Positions 29,921 through 39,529 of a stretch of DNA of 64,000 nucleotides are shown here, in pieces. Both the position numbers and the translations under genes were made by a program. Origin of the DNA: Salmonella enterica subsp. diarizonae. Its GTDB lineage: Bacteria; Pseudomonadota; Gammaproteobacteria; Enterobacterales; Enterobacteriaceae. The DNA is taken from contig NZ_VXJV01000003.1 of the NCBI RefSeq assembly GCF_008692785.1, positions 1 to 64,000 on the forward strand. Reading direction: 5' to 3'. Each line of letters starts with the position of its first letter. Positions within the stretch are counted from its first letter, which is position 1. The notes below the pieces were generated by a model that was given only the letters and a program-made list of their open reading frames with translations, made no database searches and had not been told where the DNA came from.

Positions 29921-31303
29921 TTAATCAAAACCGTTATGCTCTGCGGTGGCGGCAAACCATTCTCCGCTTTTTTTCACCGTGCGCGTTTGGGTGGCTAAAT
30001 CCAGTTGTACAAAACCATAGCGATTTTTATAGCCGTTCAGCCATGACCAATTATCGATAAAGGTCCACATGTGGTAGCCAAGACAGTGACAGCCCTCGCT
30101 AATGCCTTTATGCAGCCATTTAAGATGCTCAGAGATAAAGTCAATTCGGTAATCATCGTGAATCTGTCCCGCTTGCACAAAACGTTGCTCGTTCTCAACG
30201 CCCATCCCGTTTTCGGAGATAAAACAGCGCGGATTGTCGTAATTATCCCGCAGGTTGGTGATGATGTCGTAAATTCCCGGCGCGTAAATTTCCCAGCCGC
30301 GATAAGGGTTCATCTTGCGCCCCGGCATGTCGTAATAGTCAAATAACCACTCCGGCATAAACGGCGCTTGCGGATTCACCGCTGTATCACGGCATTTCAC
30401 GCGGCGCGGCTGATAATAGTTAATCCCCAGCAAATCGATTTTGCCGTCGGCAATAAGCTGACGGTCGCCTGGCTGACAGGCGGGCAGTTGGTCATAGGTT
30501 TTCAGCAGCGCCACCAGTTCCGCCGGGTATTCTCCCCTTAATACCGGGTCAAGAAAACTGCGGTTAAATAACAGATCCGCATGATGCGCGGCTTGCACAT
30601 CGGCGGGATGCTGCGAGCGCGGGTAGGACGGCGTCAGATTCAGCACCACGCCGATTTCACCGTCGTAGCGCCCGGCGCGCCAGGCGCGCACGGCGGTCGA
30701 GTGCGCCAGCACGGTATGGTACGCCACGGTGGCCGCACGTTTAAAATCCACCACATTGGGATAGTGGAAGTCGTACAAATAGCCGCCTTCCACCGGCACA
30801 ATCGGCTCGTTAAAGGTAAACCAGTGCTTCACGCGGTCGCCGAACAAGGCAAAACACATTTGCGCGTACCGACCAAACGCCTCTACGACGTCGCGATTCT
30901 CCCAGCCGCCTTTCTCCTGCATGACCATCGGCATATCAAAATGGAACAGCGTAATAAACGGCGTGATGCCCTGCGCCAGTAGCTCGTCGATGACGTTATT
31001 GTAGAAGCTCACCGCTTGTGGATTCACCTCGCCTACGCCGTCTGGAATGAGACGTGCCCAGCTTAGCGAGGTGCGAAAACTGTTGTGTTTTAACTGCTTC
31101 AGTAGCGCGATATCGTGCTTCCAGCGGCGATAGAACGTTGAGGTTTCCGCCGGACCGACGCCCTGGTGAAAACGGCCAGGCTGGCGCTCGAACCACACAT
31201 CCCAGGTGGTCTGGCTTTTACCGCCATTCAGACTATCACCTTCGGTTTGCAACGCTGAGCAGGCGCTGCCCCACCAGAAGTTATCGGGAAAACGGTATCG
31301 CAT
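29921..31303 (-). CDS. GH1 beta-glucosidase, probably 6-phospho-beta-glucosidase
   Basis: A 460-residue glycoside hydrolase family 1 enzyme. The acid/base glutamate is E166 (TFNEP) and the nucleophile E364 (ISENGMG). In ordinary beta-glucosidases the C-terminal motif is FEW near DN; here it reads DNWSWLNGYKNRYGF, with S420 replacing that glutamate and K426/Y429 nearby. That pattern suits binding of a 6-phosphate. AAGGAG before 31303 supports this start over 31324. No PTS gene is adjacent, so the substrate source is unclear. Confidence 0.85.
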   Translation of the reverse strand: MRYRFPDNFWWGSACSALQTEGDSLNGGKSQTTWDVWFERQPGRFHQGVGPAETSTFYRRWKHDIALLKQLKHNSFRTSLSWARLIPDGVGEVNPQAVSFYNNVIDELLAQGITPFITLFHFDMPMVMQEKGGWENRDVVEAFGRYAQMCFALFGDRVKHWFTFNEPIVPVEGGYLYDFHYPNVVDFKRAATVAYHTVLAHSTAVRAWRAGRYDGEIGVVLNLTPSYPRSQHPADVQAAHHADLLFNRSFLDPVLRGEYPAELVALLKTYDQLPACQPGDRQLIADGKIDLLGINYYQPRRVKCRDTAVNPQAPFMPEWLFDYYDMPGRKMNPYRGWEIYAPGIYDIITNLRDNYDNPRCFISENGMGVENEQRFVQAGQIHDDYRIDFISEHLKWLHKGISEGCHCLGYHMWTFIDNWSWLNGYKNRYGFVQLDLATQTRTVKKSGEWFAATAEHNGFD

Positions 31304-31407
31304 TGTCGTGCTCCTTGATCGCATAAATTCGCTCCAGAATACGCGGTTTCCGTAAACAGAAACCGGTTACAGTGCGCATTTTCGCGACCAAAAACGGAAG
31401 TGGTGTG

Positions 31408-31701
31408 CTACATCTCCGGGCATTCCACCTTACCGAGAGCCTGCCAGTAGTTATGCTGATTGTTGCGCTCTATCGCGATCATCGCCTCCCGAATATGCTG
31501 CTGGTTCCCCTCACCCGCCATGATTTTGTTCTCCCAGGCTTCATCAGTTAGCGCGCCTTTCGGCGTACACATTTTGCGCAAGTCCTTTAAAATCGTGGTT
31601 TTTTCATGCGTCGTCTGAAGCGAGCTAAACGGAGAATCGGCATACGTGATGCCCGGTAGCGCGACAAGCGCGGCAATAAGCAGAAGCGTTTTTCGTTTCA
31701 T
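31408..31701 (-). CDS. yicS: YicS, small secreted protein
   Basis: A 97-residue protein with a clear signal peptide (MKRKTLLLIAALVALPGITYA, cleavage after about residue 21). The mature part is about 75 residues with two cysteines (KMCTPKG, KVECPEM) that may form a disulfide. It matches E. coli YicS, of unknown periplasmic function. The ATG at 31701 places the signal peptide at the N-terminus; the frame is open further upstream. Confidence 0.88.
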   Translation of the reverse strand: MKRKTLLLIAALVALPGITYADSPFSSLQTTHEKTTILKDLRKMCTPKGALTDEAWENKIMAGEGNQQHIREAMIAIERNNQHNYWQALGKVECPEM

Positions 31702-31897
31702 AAACGGTATCCTTATCGGTTTGCACCTTCTCAAGAGTAAGTGTAGACCGCGTGGCGTTCACTCGTCGGGGCGTGCGATCCGCTGGTGCTGAACTCAGAC
31801 AAAAGTGGGAAAGCGGTTTCTCGCTGCGCCTTCACTTTCTTGCATAGCAGAATAGGGTATGTTCTGAACACTCTTTGATTTCGTAAGCGGTAGTGTA

Positions 31898-32152
31898 ATG
31901 AGACGTATTGAGATCGTACTGGGAGAGCTGGAGCGGCTAACGCGCGGGCTATGTCTTGCCGATCTGGCGCATCCGCCGCGCTATGGCGACCAGATTGAAG
32001 AGCGCGTGACGCTGCTGATTGGCTGCGTAGAGCAGGTGTTGGGCTTTTCGCTGCCGGAAAATCTGGTTAACCCACTGCGTAAACACTTCCTGGCGCTGAT
32101 AGGCTACGTGCAGCGCGGATATGGTTATCTACAGCGGCGCGAAAGCCTTTAA
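31898..32152 (+). pseudogene. Truncated PRD-domain regulator fused to dgaE remnant
   Basis: The first about 74 codons read as a small PRD-domain protein (RIEIVLGELERLTRGLCLADLAHP... LRKHFLALIGYVQR) of the kind that leads operons with SFCGS-family, DUF4310-4312 and dga genes. After codon 74 the frame runs out of phase through dgaE sequence (GYGYLQRRESL) to a stop at 32152. A large deletion with a junction near 32118 evidently joined the two genes. Not expected to work. Confidence 0.75.
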
Positions 32153-32615
32153 TGCGTCAACCTCCGGCTTTATCACCGGTAAGAAAACGTGGATTGCCGC
32201 CTGCAAAGCGCAGTACCAGTGGATTGCCAGGGCGATAAAAATCGGCAAGGAAAACATGGTCGGGCTGGTGTATGCGCTGGAGAATTACCACCAGGGCAAG
32301 ACGATCGTGACTGCAACACAGTTACAGCCGGTCGCAGAAGCGATTTCCACCATCCATGGGCTTTATGCCGATATCGAACAGGATGAGGCCGGGCGTGCAA
32401 TCTGGCGTATTCGTGTGCGGGTGAACGCGCCAGAATTGGGGCTGAACGCGCAGGACGTCGAAGCGCAGTTGCGCGGCGGCGAGATAGCGATTTACGCCCG
32501 CAAATATCAGCTTCATCAGGGGGTTCTTAGCCTCGATCCACGAACGGTAGCCGAAGGGGAAATGGCATTGATTGTGGCGCGACTCAGGGAGATTGCAGAA
32601 CATGCAGCAGATTAA
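32118..32615 (+). pseudogene. dgaE: 3' remnant of dgaE (PLP-dependent ammonia lyase)
   Basis: Only the C-terminal part remains (about 165 codons). It includes the PLP-lysine region of SelA-like enzymes (DMVIYSGAKAFNASTSGFITGKKTWI). The intact enzyme, D-glucosaminate-6-phosphate ammonia lyase, makes 2-keto-3-deoxygluconate-6-phosphate. The N-terminal half is missing because of the deletion that joins it to the PRD gene. It overlaps the dgaF start by 14 bases, as in an intact operon. Confidence 0.75.
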
Positions 32616-33241
32616 TTTTTATCGTCAGCGGGTAGCGATTAACGTGCTGGCAAAGGATATCGCCAACGCGAAGACTATCTATGAAGCCGCCGAAGGCCAT
32701 GCGGTCATTGGCGTACTTTCCGCGCAGTTCTCTACGGTAGAAGAGGGCGTGCCGGAGGTGAAACGCTGGATGGCGGAGGTGCCGTCTATCTCGGTGGGAC
32801 TGGGCGCTGGCGGCGACCGGCGGCGGGCAAACACATATTAACGCCCTGGTTAGCCCGACAGGAACGCCTGGCGAGGTGTTGATTTCTACCGGCGTCAGCA
32901 GCAGCCAGGGAATGCCAGCCCGCGTTTCCTGTGAAGCGGCGGTACGCATGATGCAGGATATGGGCGCACATGCGGCGAAGTTTTTCCCGATGGGCGGCGA
33001 AAAGTCGTTACCGGAACTCTATGCGCTGGCGACAGCCGCCGCCCGCCACGGCATGACGCTCATCGAGCCGACCGGCGGTATCTCGCTGGATAATTTCGGT
33101 ATCATCCTGCAAACCTGCCTGGAAGCAGGCGTGCCGCGCGTCATGCCGCATGTTTACAGCTCGATTATCGATCCGCAAACCGGTAATACGCGCCCCGAAG
33201 ACGTCATTCGGTTGATGGAGATAGTCAAAGCGCTGGTGTGA
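32602..33241 (+). pseudogene. dgaF: Internally deleted KDGP aldolase gene dgaF
   Basis: The start (MQQINFYRQRVAINVLAKDIANAK) and the C-terminal part (LAATGGGQTHINALVSP, then STGVSSSQGMPARVSC to VIRLMEIVKALV) are in different frames. The break lies at about 32805-32820, where VGLGAG runs straight into LAATGGGQ; around 40 codons that should separate them are gone, probably by recombination between short GGCGCTGG-like repeats. The intact enzyme cleaves KDGP to pyruvate and glyceraldehyde-3-phosphate. Confidence 0.8.
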
Positions 33242-33293
33242 GGTTTATCGCCAAAGAGCGCTGCGTTTACCAGGTCTACAGATGACGTGTATT

Positions 33294-33335
33294 TGTAGGC
33301 CCGGTCAGCGTTACGCTACCGGGTGATAATGCGTA
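33294..33335. repeat. REP-like palindrome
   Basis: GTAGGCCCGGTCAGCGTTACGCTACCGGG, a variant REP unit after dgaF. Confidence 0.55.
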
Positions 33336-33476
33336 GCGGGCTGGGCAAAAATGTACGTATTGCAGCCGTCAGTTATTCCCTTTCGAGCCTCCTCGCAGGG
33401 TTAAATTTTCCTGAATGCTGTCTGTATTTCTGGCGAGTACAGTTGCGTCATCTTATTCCTCAGGTGACGGATCGCC

Positions 33477-34430
33477 ATGAAAAAAAGCCCCACGTCCACG
33501 CCTCATGATGCGGTATTCAAAACGTTTTTACGCCATCCGGATACCGCGCGGGATTTTCTCAATATTCATCTTCCCCATTCGCTAAGAATACGTTGCGATC
33601 TGACGACGTTGAAACTGGCGCCGGACAGTTTTATCGAGAAAAATTTACGCGCGTTTTATTCCGACGTCCTTTGGTCGCTAAAAACGTGTGAAGGCGACAG
33701 TTATATCTATGTCGTTATAGAGCATCAGAGTACGCCGGACGCGCATATGGCGTTCCGGTTAATGCGTTACGCGACTGCCGCGATGCAGCGCCATCTGGAT
33801 GCTGGCCATAAAACGTTACCGCTGGTGATTCCCATGCTGTTTTACCATGGCGCGAAAAGCCCGTATCCCTTTTCGCTTTGCTGGCTGGATGAGTTTGACG
33901 ATCCTGCACTGGCGCGTCAGCTTTATGCGACGGCATTTCCACTGGTAGACATTACGGTGGTGCCGGATAACGAGATTATGCAGCATCGACGTATCGCGAT
34001 GCTGGAGCTGGTACAAAAGCATATACGTCAGCGCGACCTGATGGGATTGGTCGAGTGCTTAGCGGTACTTCTGATTACGGGAAACGCTAATGACAGTCAG
34101 CTAAAAGCGCTGTTTAATTATTTGCTAATACAGCATGGCAGTTCGCCTCGTTTTGGCAAGTTTATCCGCGAGGTGGCGCGTCATGTTCCCCAACACAAGG
34201 AGAGATTAATGACGATCGTAGACAGAATACGAGAATCGGGGCGCAGAAAAGGTAAGCGTGAAGGCGTGCAACAAGGCATACAGCAAGGTATACATCAAGG
34301 TATACATCAAGGTAAGCAGGAGGAGGCCTTGCGTATTGCTCATACGATGCTGGAACAGGGGATCGATCGGGAGATGGTGCTGATGATTACCGGGCTTTCT
34401 GACGAAGAGATTAAGGCAAAGCGCCATTAA
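33477..34430 (+). CDS. Rpn-family recombination-promoting nuclease
   Basis: A 317-residue YhgA/Rpn-like protein (transposase_31 family), related to E. coli RpnA, a DNA endonuclease that increases recA-independent recombination. The PD-(D/E)XK core is visible: [24 protein letters not shown], then [10 protein letters not shown] and YVVIEHQST. The C-terminal part carries four Q-G-I-H/Q type repeats ([21 protein letters not shown]) encoded by 12-base DNA repeats. Single gene between the dga remnant and yicL. Confidence 0.88.
   Translation: MKKSPTSTPHDAVFKTFLRHPDTARDFLNIHLPHSLRIRCDLTTLKLAPDSFIEKNLRAFYSDVLWSLKTCEGDSYIYVVIEHQSTPDAHMAFRLMRYATAAMQRHLDAGHKTLPLVIPMLFYHGAKSPYPFSLCWLDEFDDPALARQLYATAFPLVDITVVPDNEIMQHRRIAMLELVQKHIRQRDLMGLVECLAVLLITGNANDSQLKALFNYLLIQHGSSPRFGKFIREVARHVPQHKERLMTIVDRIRESGRRKGKREGVQQGIQQGIHQGIHQGKQEEALRIAHTMLEQGIDREMVLMITGLSDEEIKAKRH
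34269..34316 (+). repeat. Four 12-base tandem repeats within the rpn gene
   Basis: CAACAAGGCATA, CAGCAAGGTATA, CATCAAGGTATA and CATCAAGGTAAG follow one another in frame. Copy changes would be in-frame insertions or deletions of four residues. Confidence 0.9.
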
Positions 34431-34461
34431 ACTTGCCCGGTAATCGTGCTTATCAACGGCG

Positions 34462-35364
34462 TTAAGCGGCCCGCACGCGTCGACGGGAATCGAGGGAGAT
34501 CAGGATCACTGACGAGAGAATCAGCAGCGTGCCCAGCCAGTCCGGCAAGGTAAAACTAATCCCCAACAGCAGCAGCGACAGCAGGGCGCTGCTTAACGGT
34601 TCCGCGCAGCTTAAAATGCTGGCTTTGGGGCCGCCAATCAGTTGCGCGCCTTTCAAATACAGGCTGAACGTCAGCGACGTACCGATCACCACCAGGTAGA
34701 AAAAGGCCAGAATCAGGCTGCCGCTCACCGCAAAGTGCGTTCCTTCTTTAGCGTAGAAGGGCAGCAGAATAAGGCCGCCAAAGGACATGCTCCAGCCGAC
34801 CACTGGCAGCGTGCCGTAGTGGGCGATTAGCCTGGAAGGCCAGGTCGTATAAAAGGCGGCGGCAAACGCGGAGGCGATACCCCAGAACAGCGCGGCTGAA
34901 GAGATTGACAGCGACGTTGGGTTACCGTGAGTCACCAGTAAAAAGGTGCCGATCAGCGATGTAAGAATGGCGGTTAAGACCAGAATGCCTGGTCGTGTTC
35001 TTCGCGCTAATGCAAACCACGCTACAATTATGGTCGGCGATAAAAATTGCAGCACTGTCGCGGTGGCGGCATTGGATTTTTCAATCGTAAGCAGGAAGGT
35101 TAGCTGAACGGTGAGCGCGCCCACCACGGAGAAAATCAGCAGGCTCAGTGCATCTTTGCGGTTTTTAAGAATCGAAAATATCTTATCGCCGTGCATAAAG
35201 GAGAAGGTCACCAGTATCAGCCCGGCGAATAACAAACGTATCATCGTCAGGAACTGTGACGACATACGGCTTTGCTCCATGATGTACTGCGCGCAAACGC
35301 CTGAACTCCCCCACAATACGGCGGCAATCAGGACGTTTAGCATCCCTTTTCTGGTGGAACCCAT
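34462..35364 (-). CDS. yicL: YicL, EamA/DMT-family transporter
   Basis: A 300-residue inner-membrane protein with ten helices in two EamA repeats. It agrees closely with E. coli YicL ([73 protein letters not shown]). GAGGA before the ATG at 35364 supports this start over the one at 35409. The substrate is unknown. It marks the left flank of SPI-3. Confidence 0.92.
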   Translation of the reverse strand: MGSTRKGMLNVLIAAVLWGSSGVCAQYIMEQSRMSSQFLTMIRLLFAGLILVTFSFMHGDKIFSILKNRKDALSLLIFSVVGALTVQLTFLLTIEKSNAATATVLQFLSPTIIVAWFALARRTRPGILVLTAILTSLIGTFLLVTHGNPTSLSISSAALFWGIASAFAAAFYTTWPSRLIAHYGTLPVVGWSMSFGGLILLPFYAKEGTHFAVSGSLILAFFYLVVIGTSLTFSLYLKGAQLIGGPKASILSCAEPLSSALLSLLLLGISFTLPDWLGTLLILSSVILISLDSRRRVRAA

Positions 35365-35553
35365 TTTTTCCTCGTCATGTTGTTTTATTTTTTTACGTGC
35401 AGGCATCATAACAGAGCTATCGTCGGCATTAAGCAGGAATTTATTGTTTAATGATTTCAGGCGAGCCTGTTATTGACATAATATTGTCATTTTTTTGACA
35501 TAGGAAAATATCAAACAAACTTAAACAGATCGTCACTATCCCCGCCTTTGCAC

Positions 35554-35581
35554 TTTACAGAACATATTGACTGACTATAAT
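35554..35581 (+). promoter_or_regulatory. mgtCBR promoter (PhoP-controlled)
   Basis: TTTACA (35554-35559) and TATAAT (35576-35581) at 16-base spacing would start a leader of about 280 bases before mgtC, matching the known length. A PhoP box must lie upstream; TGTTTAATGATTTCAGG near 35449 and an inverted TCAAACAAACTTAAACA near 35511 resemble it loosely. The PhoP assignment comes from established biology. Confidence 0.65.
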
Positions 35582-35606
35582 AAGCGCAAATTCATGCAGG
35601 AGTAAT

Positions 35607-35648
35607 ATGTTGGACAGTCACTTTTACGTAAATCATCTGGCAAGTTAA
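35607..35648 (+). CDS. mgtM: Leader peptide MgtM
   Basis: A 13-codon frame (MLDSHFYVNHLAS) with AGGAG upstream, at the start of the mgtCBR leader. In Salmonella Typhimurium this short ORF lets the leader respond to cytosolic ATP by coupling ribosome movement to a choice of stem-loops. Identified by position and the downstream hairpin. Confidence 0.75.
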   Translation: MLDSHFYVNHLAS

Positions 35649-35664
35649 CGCACGCTATTCCTGC

Positions 35665-35689
35665 GCTGCTTGCCGAACCGGCGGGCAGC
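35665..35689 (+). promoter_or_regulatory. Leader stem-loop after mgtM
   Basis: GCTGCTTGCC and GGCGGGCAGC form a 10-bp stem (with a G-T pair) and a five-base loop, followed by AATCTCCCCTTGT. It matches the ATP-responsive stem-loop arrangement of the mgtC leader. Confidence 0.6.
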
Positions 35690-35757
35690 AATCTCCCCTT
35701 GTGACGATTGTCATCCCAATAATGTTACAACACGCGCATTGTCGCGAGGTAATCGTC

Positions 35758-35808
35758 ATGTTCATGTTTAAACACGCTTTATTTCCTCCACCGTCAACAC
35801 AACGCTAA
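35758..35808 (+). CDS. mgtP: Leader peptide MgtP, proline sensor
   Basis: A 16-codon frame (MFMFKHALFPPPSTQR) with GAGGTAATC upstream. Three consecutive proline codons make translation slow when charged tRNA-Pro is scarce, which in Salmonella favours transcription into mgtC. Lies 61 bases before mgtC. Confidence 0.85.
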   Translation: MFMFKHALFPPPSTQR

Positions 35809-35869
35809 TTGCCTCATGGCAGCAATTTGTCGTGTGCTAAATACAGCACGTATTATTCTTCCAGAAAAA

Positions 35870-36565
35870 ATGGAGGAACGTATGTTAATGTTTCCTTATA
35901 TTTCAAATTTACTGACCGCTATGCTGCTGGGCGCGCTGATTGGTGCGGAAAGACAATGGCGTCAACGTATGGCGGGATTACGCACCAATGCGCTGGTGGC
36001 GACAGGCGCCGCCGTTTTTATTCTGAGCTCCATGACGACATCGCCAGACAGCCCCGGGAGAATTGCGGCACAGATTGTCTCTGGTATTGGCTTTCTGGGG
36101 GCGGGCGTCATCATGCGCGAAGGGATGAATGTGCGCGGACTGAACACCGCGGCAACGCTATGGTGTTCGGCGGGCATCGGCGTGTTATGCGGCTTAGGGC
36201 AGTTCAAAAATGCGTTGGCGGCGACGATCATTATTCTTTGCGCCAATATTTTACTGCGTGAAGCGGCGCAGCGTATAAATCAACTCCCGGTATCAGCCGA
36301 GGAAGAAAAACGTTATATCCTGAAAGTGACCTGCAATAAAGAAGATGAGAGCGCGGTTCGTCAGTGGTTACTGAATATCGTAAAAGAGGCAGCGATTTGC
36401 TTACAGGGGTTAGGTTCGGTCCCCGCTCAAGAACAGGGTTATAAAGAAATTCATGCCGAGCTCGTTGGTCATGCTGATTATCGTAAAACGCGAGAACTGA
36501 TTATATCCAGAATAGGTGATAACGATAATATCACCGCTATTCACTGGAGTATTGACGGCCAATAA
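35870..36565 (+). CDS. mgtC: Virulence protein MgtC
   Basis: A 231-residue inner-membrane virulence factor needed for growth in macrophages and in low Mg2+. The N-terminal half has about five helices with the MgtC signatures GALIGAERQWRQRMAGLRTNALVATGAA and GIGFLGAGVIMREG. The C-terminal cytoplasmic domain is ACT-like (KRYILKVTCNKEDESAVRQWL). It is known to inhibit the F1Fo ATP synthase and act on PhoR. The ATG at 35870 (MEERMLMFPYI) matches the known protein. Antisense RNA AmgR is known to cover it. Confidence 0.97.
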   Translation: MEERMLMFPYISNLLTAMLLGALIGAERQWRQRMAGLRTNALVATGAAVFILSSMTTSPDSPGRIAAQIVSGIGFLGAGVIMREGMNVRGLNTAATLWCSAGIGVLCGLGQFKNALAATIIILCANILLREAAQRINQLPVSAEEEKRYILKVTCNKEDESAVRQWLLNIVKEAAICLQGLGSVPAQEQGYKEIHAELVGHADYRKTRELIISRIGDNDNITAIHWSIDGQ

Positions 36566-36691
36566 TAGTTTATTCAATTTCAACATTACGCCAGACGTAT
36601 AAGGAGGGAATGATGGATATTCCCGAGACTATAAAATAAAACTCACTCAAAATAGTGAGTGAGCAATAACCTTTTTTATGCATAGAGAATT

Positions 36692-36739
36692 CTCCCGGGG
36701 CATTCACCTTCAAATCGTGAATTTAATATTCCCTGGGAG
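36692..36739 (+). promoter_or_regulatory. Hairpin in the mgtC-mgtB intergenic region
   Basis: CTCCCGGGG (36692-36700) pairs with CCCTGGGAG (36731-36739), and inside it ATTCAC pairs with GTGAAT. The two-part stem ends 42 bases before mgtB and may process the transcript or set relative MgtC/MgtB levels. Function not known to me. Confidence 0.55.
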
Positions 36740-36781
36740 TGATATGCAGGAAACACTACACCTTAATTTTGGGGATTCATC

Positions 36782-39508
36782 ATGACTGACATGAACATTG
36801 AAAACCGGAAACTCAATCGCCCGGCGTCAGAAAATGATAAGCAGCATAAAAAAATATTTCCGATCGAAGCGGAAGCTTTTCATAGCCCGGAGCAGACGCT
36901 GGCGCGGCTGAACAGCCATCGTCAGGGGCTCACGACGGAAGAGGCTGGTCAACGGCTGAAAGTGTATGGGCGCAATGAAGTAGCGCATGAGCAGGTTCCT
37001 CCGGTGCTGGTTCAGCTTTTGCAGGCATTCAATAACCCGTTTATTTACGTTCTGATGGCGCTGGCAGGGGTCAGTTTCGTTACTGATTACTGGCTCCCGT
37101 TACGCCGTGGCGAAGAGACCGATCTCACCGGCGTGCTGATTATTCTGACGATGGTCAGTTTGAGCGGGTTATTGCGTTTCTGGCAGGAGTTTCGCACTAA
37201 CAAAGCAGCACAGGCGCTGAAAACGATGGTTCGTACCACCGCCACGGTGTTGCGTCGTGGGCCGGGCAATATAGGCGCGGTGCAGGAAGAGATTCCCATT
37301 GAAGAGCTGGTGCCGGGCGATGTGGTTTTGCTGGCGGCGGGCGATCTGGTGCCCGCAGACGTCCGACTGCTGGCGTCACGCGATCTCTTTATCAGTCAGT
37401 CAATTCTTAGTGGTGAATCATTACCCGTAGAAAAATATGATGTTATGGCTGATGTGGCGGGTAAAGACAGCGAGCAATTGCCTGACAAAGATAAAAGCCT
37501 GCTGGATTTGGGCAATATCTGTCTGATGGGAACCAATGTGACCAGCGGCAGAGCGCAAGCGGTCGTCGTCGCGACGGGAAGTCGTACCTGGTTCGGCTCG
37601 CTGGCGAAATCCATTGTGGGTACGCGTACCCAGACGGCTTTCGATCGGGGAGTCAACAGCGTGAGCTGGCTGTTGATACGCTTTATGCTGATCATGGTGC
37701 CGGTTGTCCTGCTGATCAACGGCTTCAGTAAGGGAGACTGGGTAGAGGCTTCGCTGTTTGCGCTGGCGGTTGCGGTGGGGTTGACGCCGGAAATGTTGCC
37801 CATGATTGTCAGTTCTAACCTGGCAAAAGGCGCGATTGCGATGTCGCGGCGCAAAGTGATCGTCAAGCGCCTGAACGCTATTCAAAACTTCGGCGCGATG
37901 GATGTGTTGTGTACGGATAAAACCGGCACCTTAACCCAGGACAATATTTTTCTGGAGCATCATCTGGATGTGAGCGGTGTAAAAAGCAGCCGGGTATTGA
38001 TGCTGGCCTGGCTGAATAGTAGCAGCCAGAGCGGCGCACGGAATGTGATGGATCGCGCTGTATTGCGTTTTGGCGAGGGCCGCATCGCACCATCGACAAA
38101 AGCGCGCTTCGTTAAACTTGATGAACTGCCATTCGACTTTGTACGTCGCCGGGTATCGGTGCTGGTGGAGGATGTGCAGCATGGAGACAGATCCCTGATC
38201 TGCAAAGGCGCTGTCGAAGAGATGCTGATGGTAGCCACCCATCTTCGCGAAGGTGATCGTGTGGTGGCGCTGACGGAAACACGCCGCGAGCTGTTGCTGG
38301 CGAAAACCGAAGATTACAATACGCAAGGATTCCGTGTATTGCTGATAGCGACACGTAAGCTGGATGGTTCCGGGAACAACCCGACATTACGTGTGGAGGA
38401 TGAGACCGCACTTACCATCGAAGGGATGCTCACTTTTCTCGATCCGCCGAAAGAGAGCGCCGGAAAAGCCATTTCCGCGTTGCGGGATAACGGCGTGGCG
38501 GTCAAAGTCCTCACCGGCGATAATCCGGTTGTGACGGCGCGTATCTGTCTGGAAGTGGGTATTGATACGCACGATATCCTGACCGGAACCCAGGTTGAGG
38601 CGATGTCAGATGCCGAACTGGCGTCTGAAGTGGAGAAACGCGCAGTATTCGCCCGGCTGACGCCGTTACAAAAAACGCGTATTTTGCAAGCGCTACAGAA
38701 AAATGGTCATACCGTTGGTTTTCTTGGGGACGGGATTAACGACGCGCCCGCGCTTCGTGATGCGGATGTGGGGATCTCCGTCGACAGCGCCGCCGATATT
38801 GCTAAAGAATCATCAGATATTATTCTGCTGGAAAAAGATCTCATGGTCCTTGAGGAGGGCGTTATCAAAGGGCGAGAAACCTTTGGCAATATCATTAAGT
38901 ACCTGAATATGACCGCCAGCTCTAATTTCGGCAATGTTTTTTCGGTACTGGTAGCCAGCGCGTTTATTCCGTTTCTGCCGATGCTGGCGATTCATCTGTT
39001 GATCCAGAATTTGATGTACGACATTTCGCAGTTGTCGTTGCCGTGGGACAAAATGGATAAAGAGTTCCTGCGTAAGCCGCGTAAATGGGACGCGAAAAAT
39101 ATTGGTCGTTTTATGCTATGGATTGGCCCAACGTCTTCTATTTTCGATATCACAACCTTTGCGCTGATGTGGTACGTCTTTGCGGCTAATAACGTAGAGG
39201 CGCAGGCGCTCTTTCAGTCCGGCTGGTTTATTGAGGGTCTGCTCTCGCAGACCCTGGTCGTGCATATGCTAAGGACGCAGAAAATACCGTTTATCCAAAG
39301 CCGGGCGACGTTGCCGGTATTATTGACGACCGGCTTGATTATGGCGATAGGCATTTATATTCCATTCTCACCTTTAGGCGCGATGGTTGGACTGGAGCCG
39401 CTGCCACTGAGCTACTTCCCGTGGTTGGTGGCGACATTATTGAGTTACTGTCTGGTGGCGCAAGGCATGAAGCGCTTTTATATCAAACGCTTTGGCCAAT
39501 GGTTTTAA
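36782..39508 (+). CDS. mgtB: Mg2+-transporting P-type ATPase MgtB
   Basis: A 908-residue P3B-type ATPase that imports Mg2+ into the cytosol. The phosphorylated aspartate is D379 in CTDKTGTLT. The actuator motif ILSGESLPVEK, the nucleotide domain KGAVEEML and the hinge GDGINDAPALRDADVGI are all present. About ten membrane helices are grouped around residues 80-130, 290-360 and 700-905. Full length, in the PhoP-controlled mgtCBRU operon. MgtR and MgtU downstream affect MgtC and MgtB stability. Confidence 0.97.
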   Translation: MTDMNIENRKLNRPASENDKQHKKIFPIEAEAFHSPEQTLARLNSHRQGLTTEEAGQRLKVYGRNEVAHEQVPPVLVQLLQAFNNPFIYVLMALAGVSFVTDYWLPLRRGEETDLTGVLIILTMVSLSGLLRFWQEFRTNKAAQALKTMVRTTATVLRRGPGNIGAVQEEIPIEELVPGDVVLLAAGDLVPADVRLLASRDLFISQSILSGESLPVEKYDVMADVAGKDSEQLPDKDKSLLDLGNICLMGTNVTSGRAQAVVVATGSRTWFGSLAKSIVGTRTQTAFDRGVNSVSWLLIRFMLIMVPVVLLINGFSKGDWVEASLFALAVAVGLTPEMLPMIVSSNLAKGAIAMSRRKVIVKRLNAIQNFGAMDVLCTDKTGTLTQDNIFLEHHLDVSGVKSSRVLMLAWLNSSSQSGARNVMDRAVLRFGEGRIAPSTKARFVKLDELPFDFVRRRVSVLVEDVQHGDRSLICKGAVEEMLMVATHLREGDRVVALTETRRELLLAKTEDYNTQGFRVLLIATRKLDGSGNNPTLRVEDETALTIEGMLTFLDPPKESAGKAISALRDNGVAVKVLTGDNPVVTARICLEVGIDTHDILTGTQVEAMSDAELASEVEKRAVFARLTPLQKTRILQALQKNGHTVGFLGDGINDAPALRDADVGISVDSAADIAKESSDIILLEKDLMVLEEGVIKGRETFGNIIKYLNMTASSNFGNVFSVLVASAFIPFLPMLAIHLLIQNLMYDISQLSLPWDKMDKEFLRKPRKWDAKNIGRFMLWIGPTSSIFDITTFALMWYVFAANNVEAQALFQSGWFIEGLLSQTLVVHMLRTQKIPFIQSRATLPVLLTTGLIMAIGIYIPFSPLGAMVGLEPLPLSYFPWLVATLLSYCLVAQGMKRFYIKRFGQWF

Positions 39509-39529
39509 TGATGTTTGAGGAGCGCACAG

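Noticed and set aside
29921-31303. GH1 gene as ordinary beta-glucosidase with PTS partner nearby
   Set aside because: S420 stands in for the glutamate of ordinary beta-glucosidases, and no PTS gene is adjacent, so 6-phospho specificity is preferred but left unproven.
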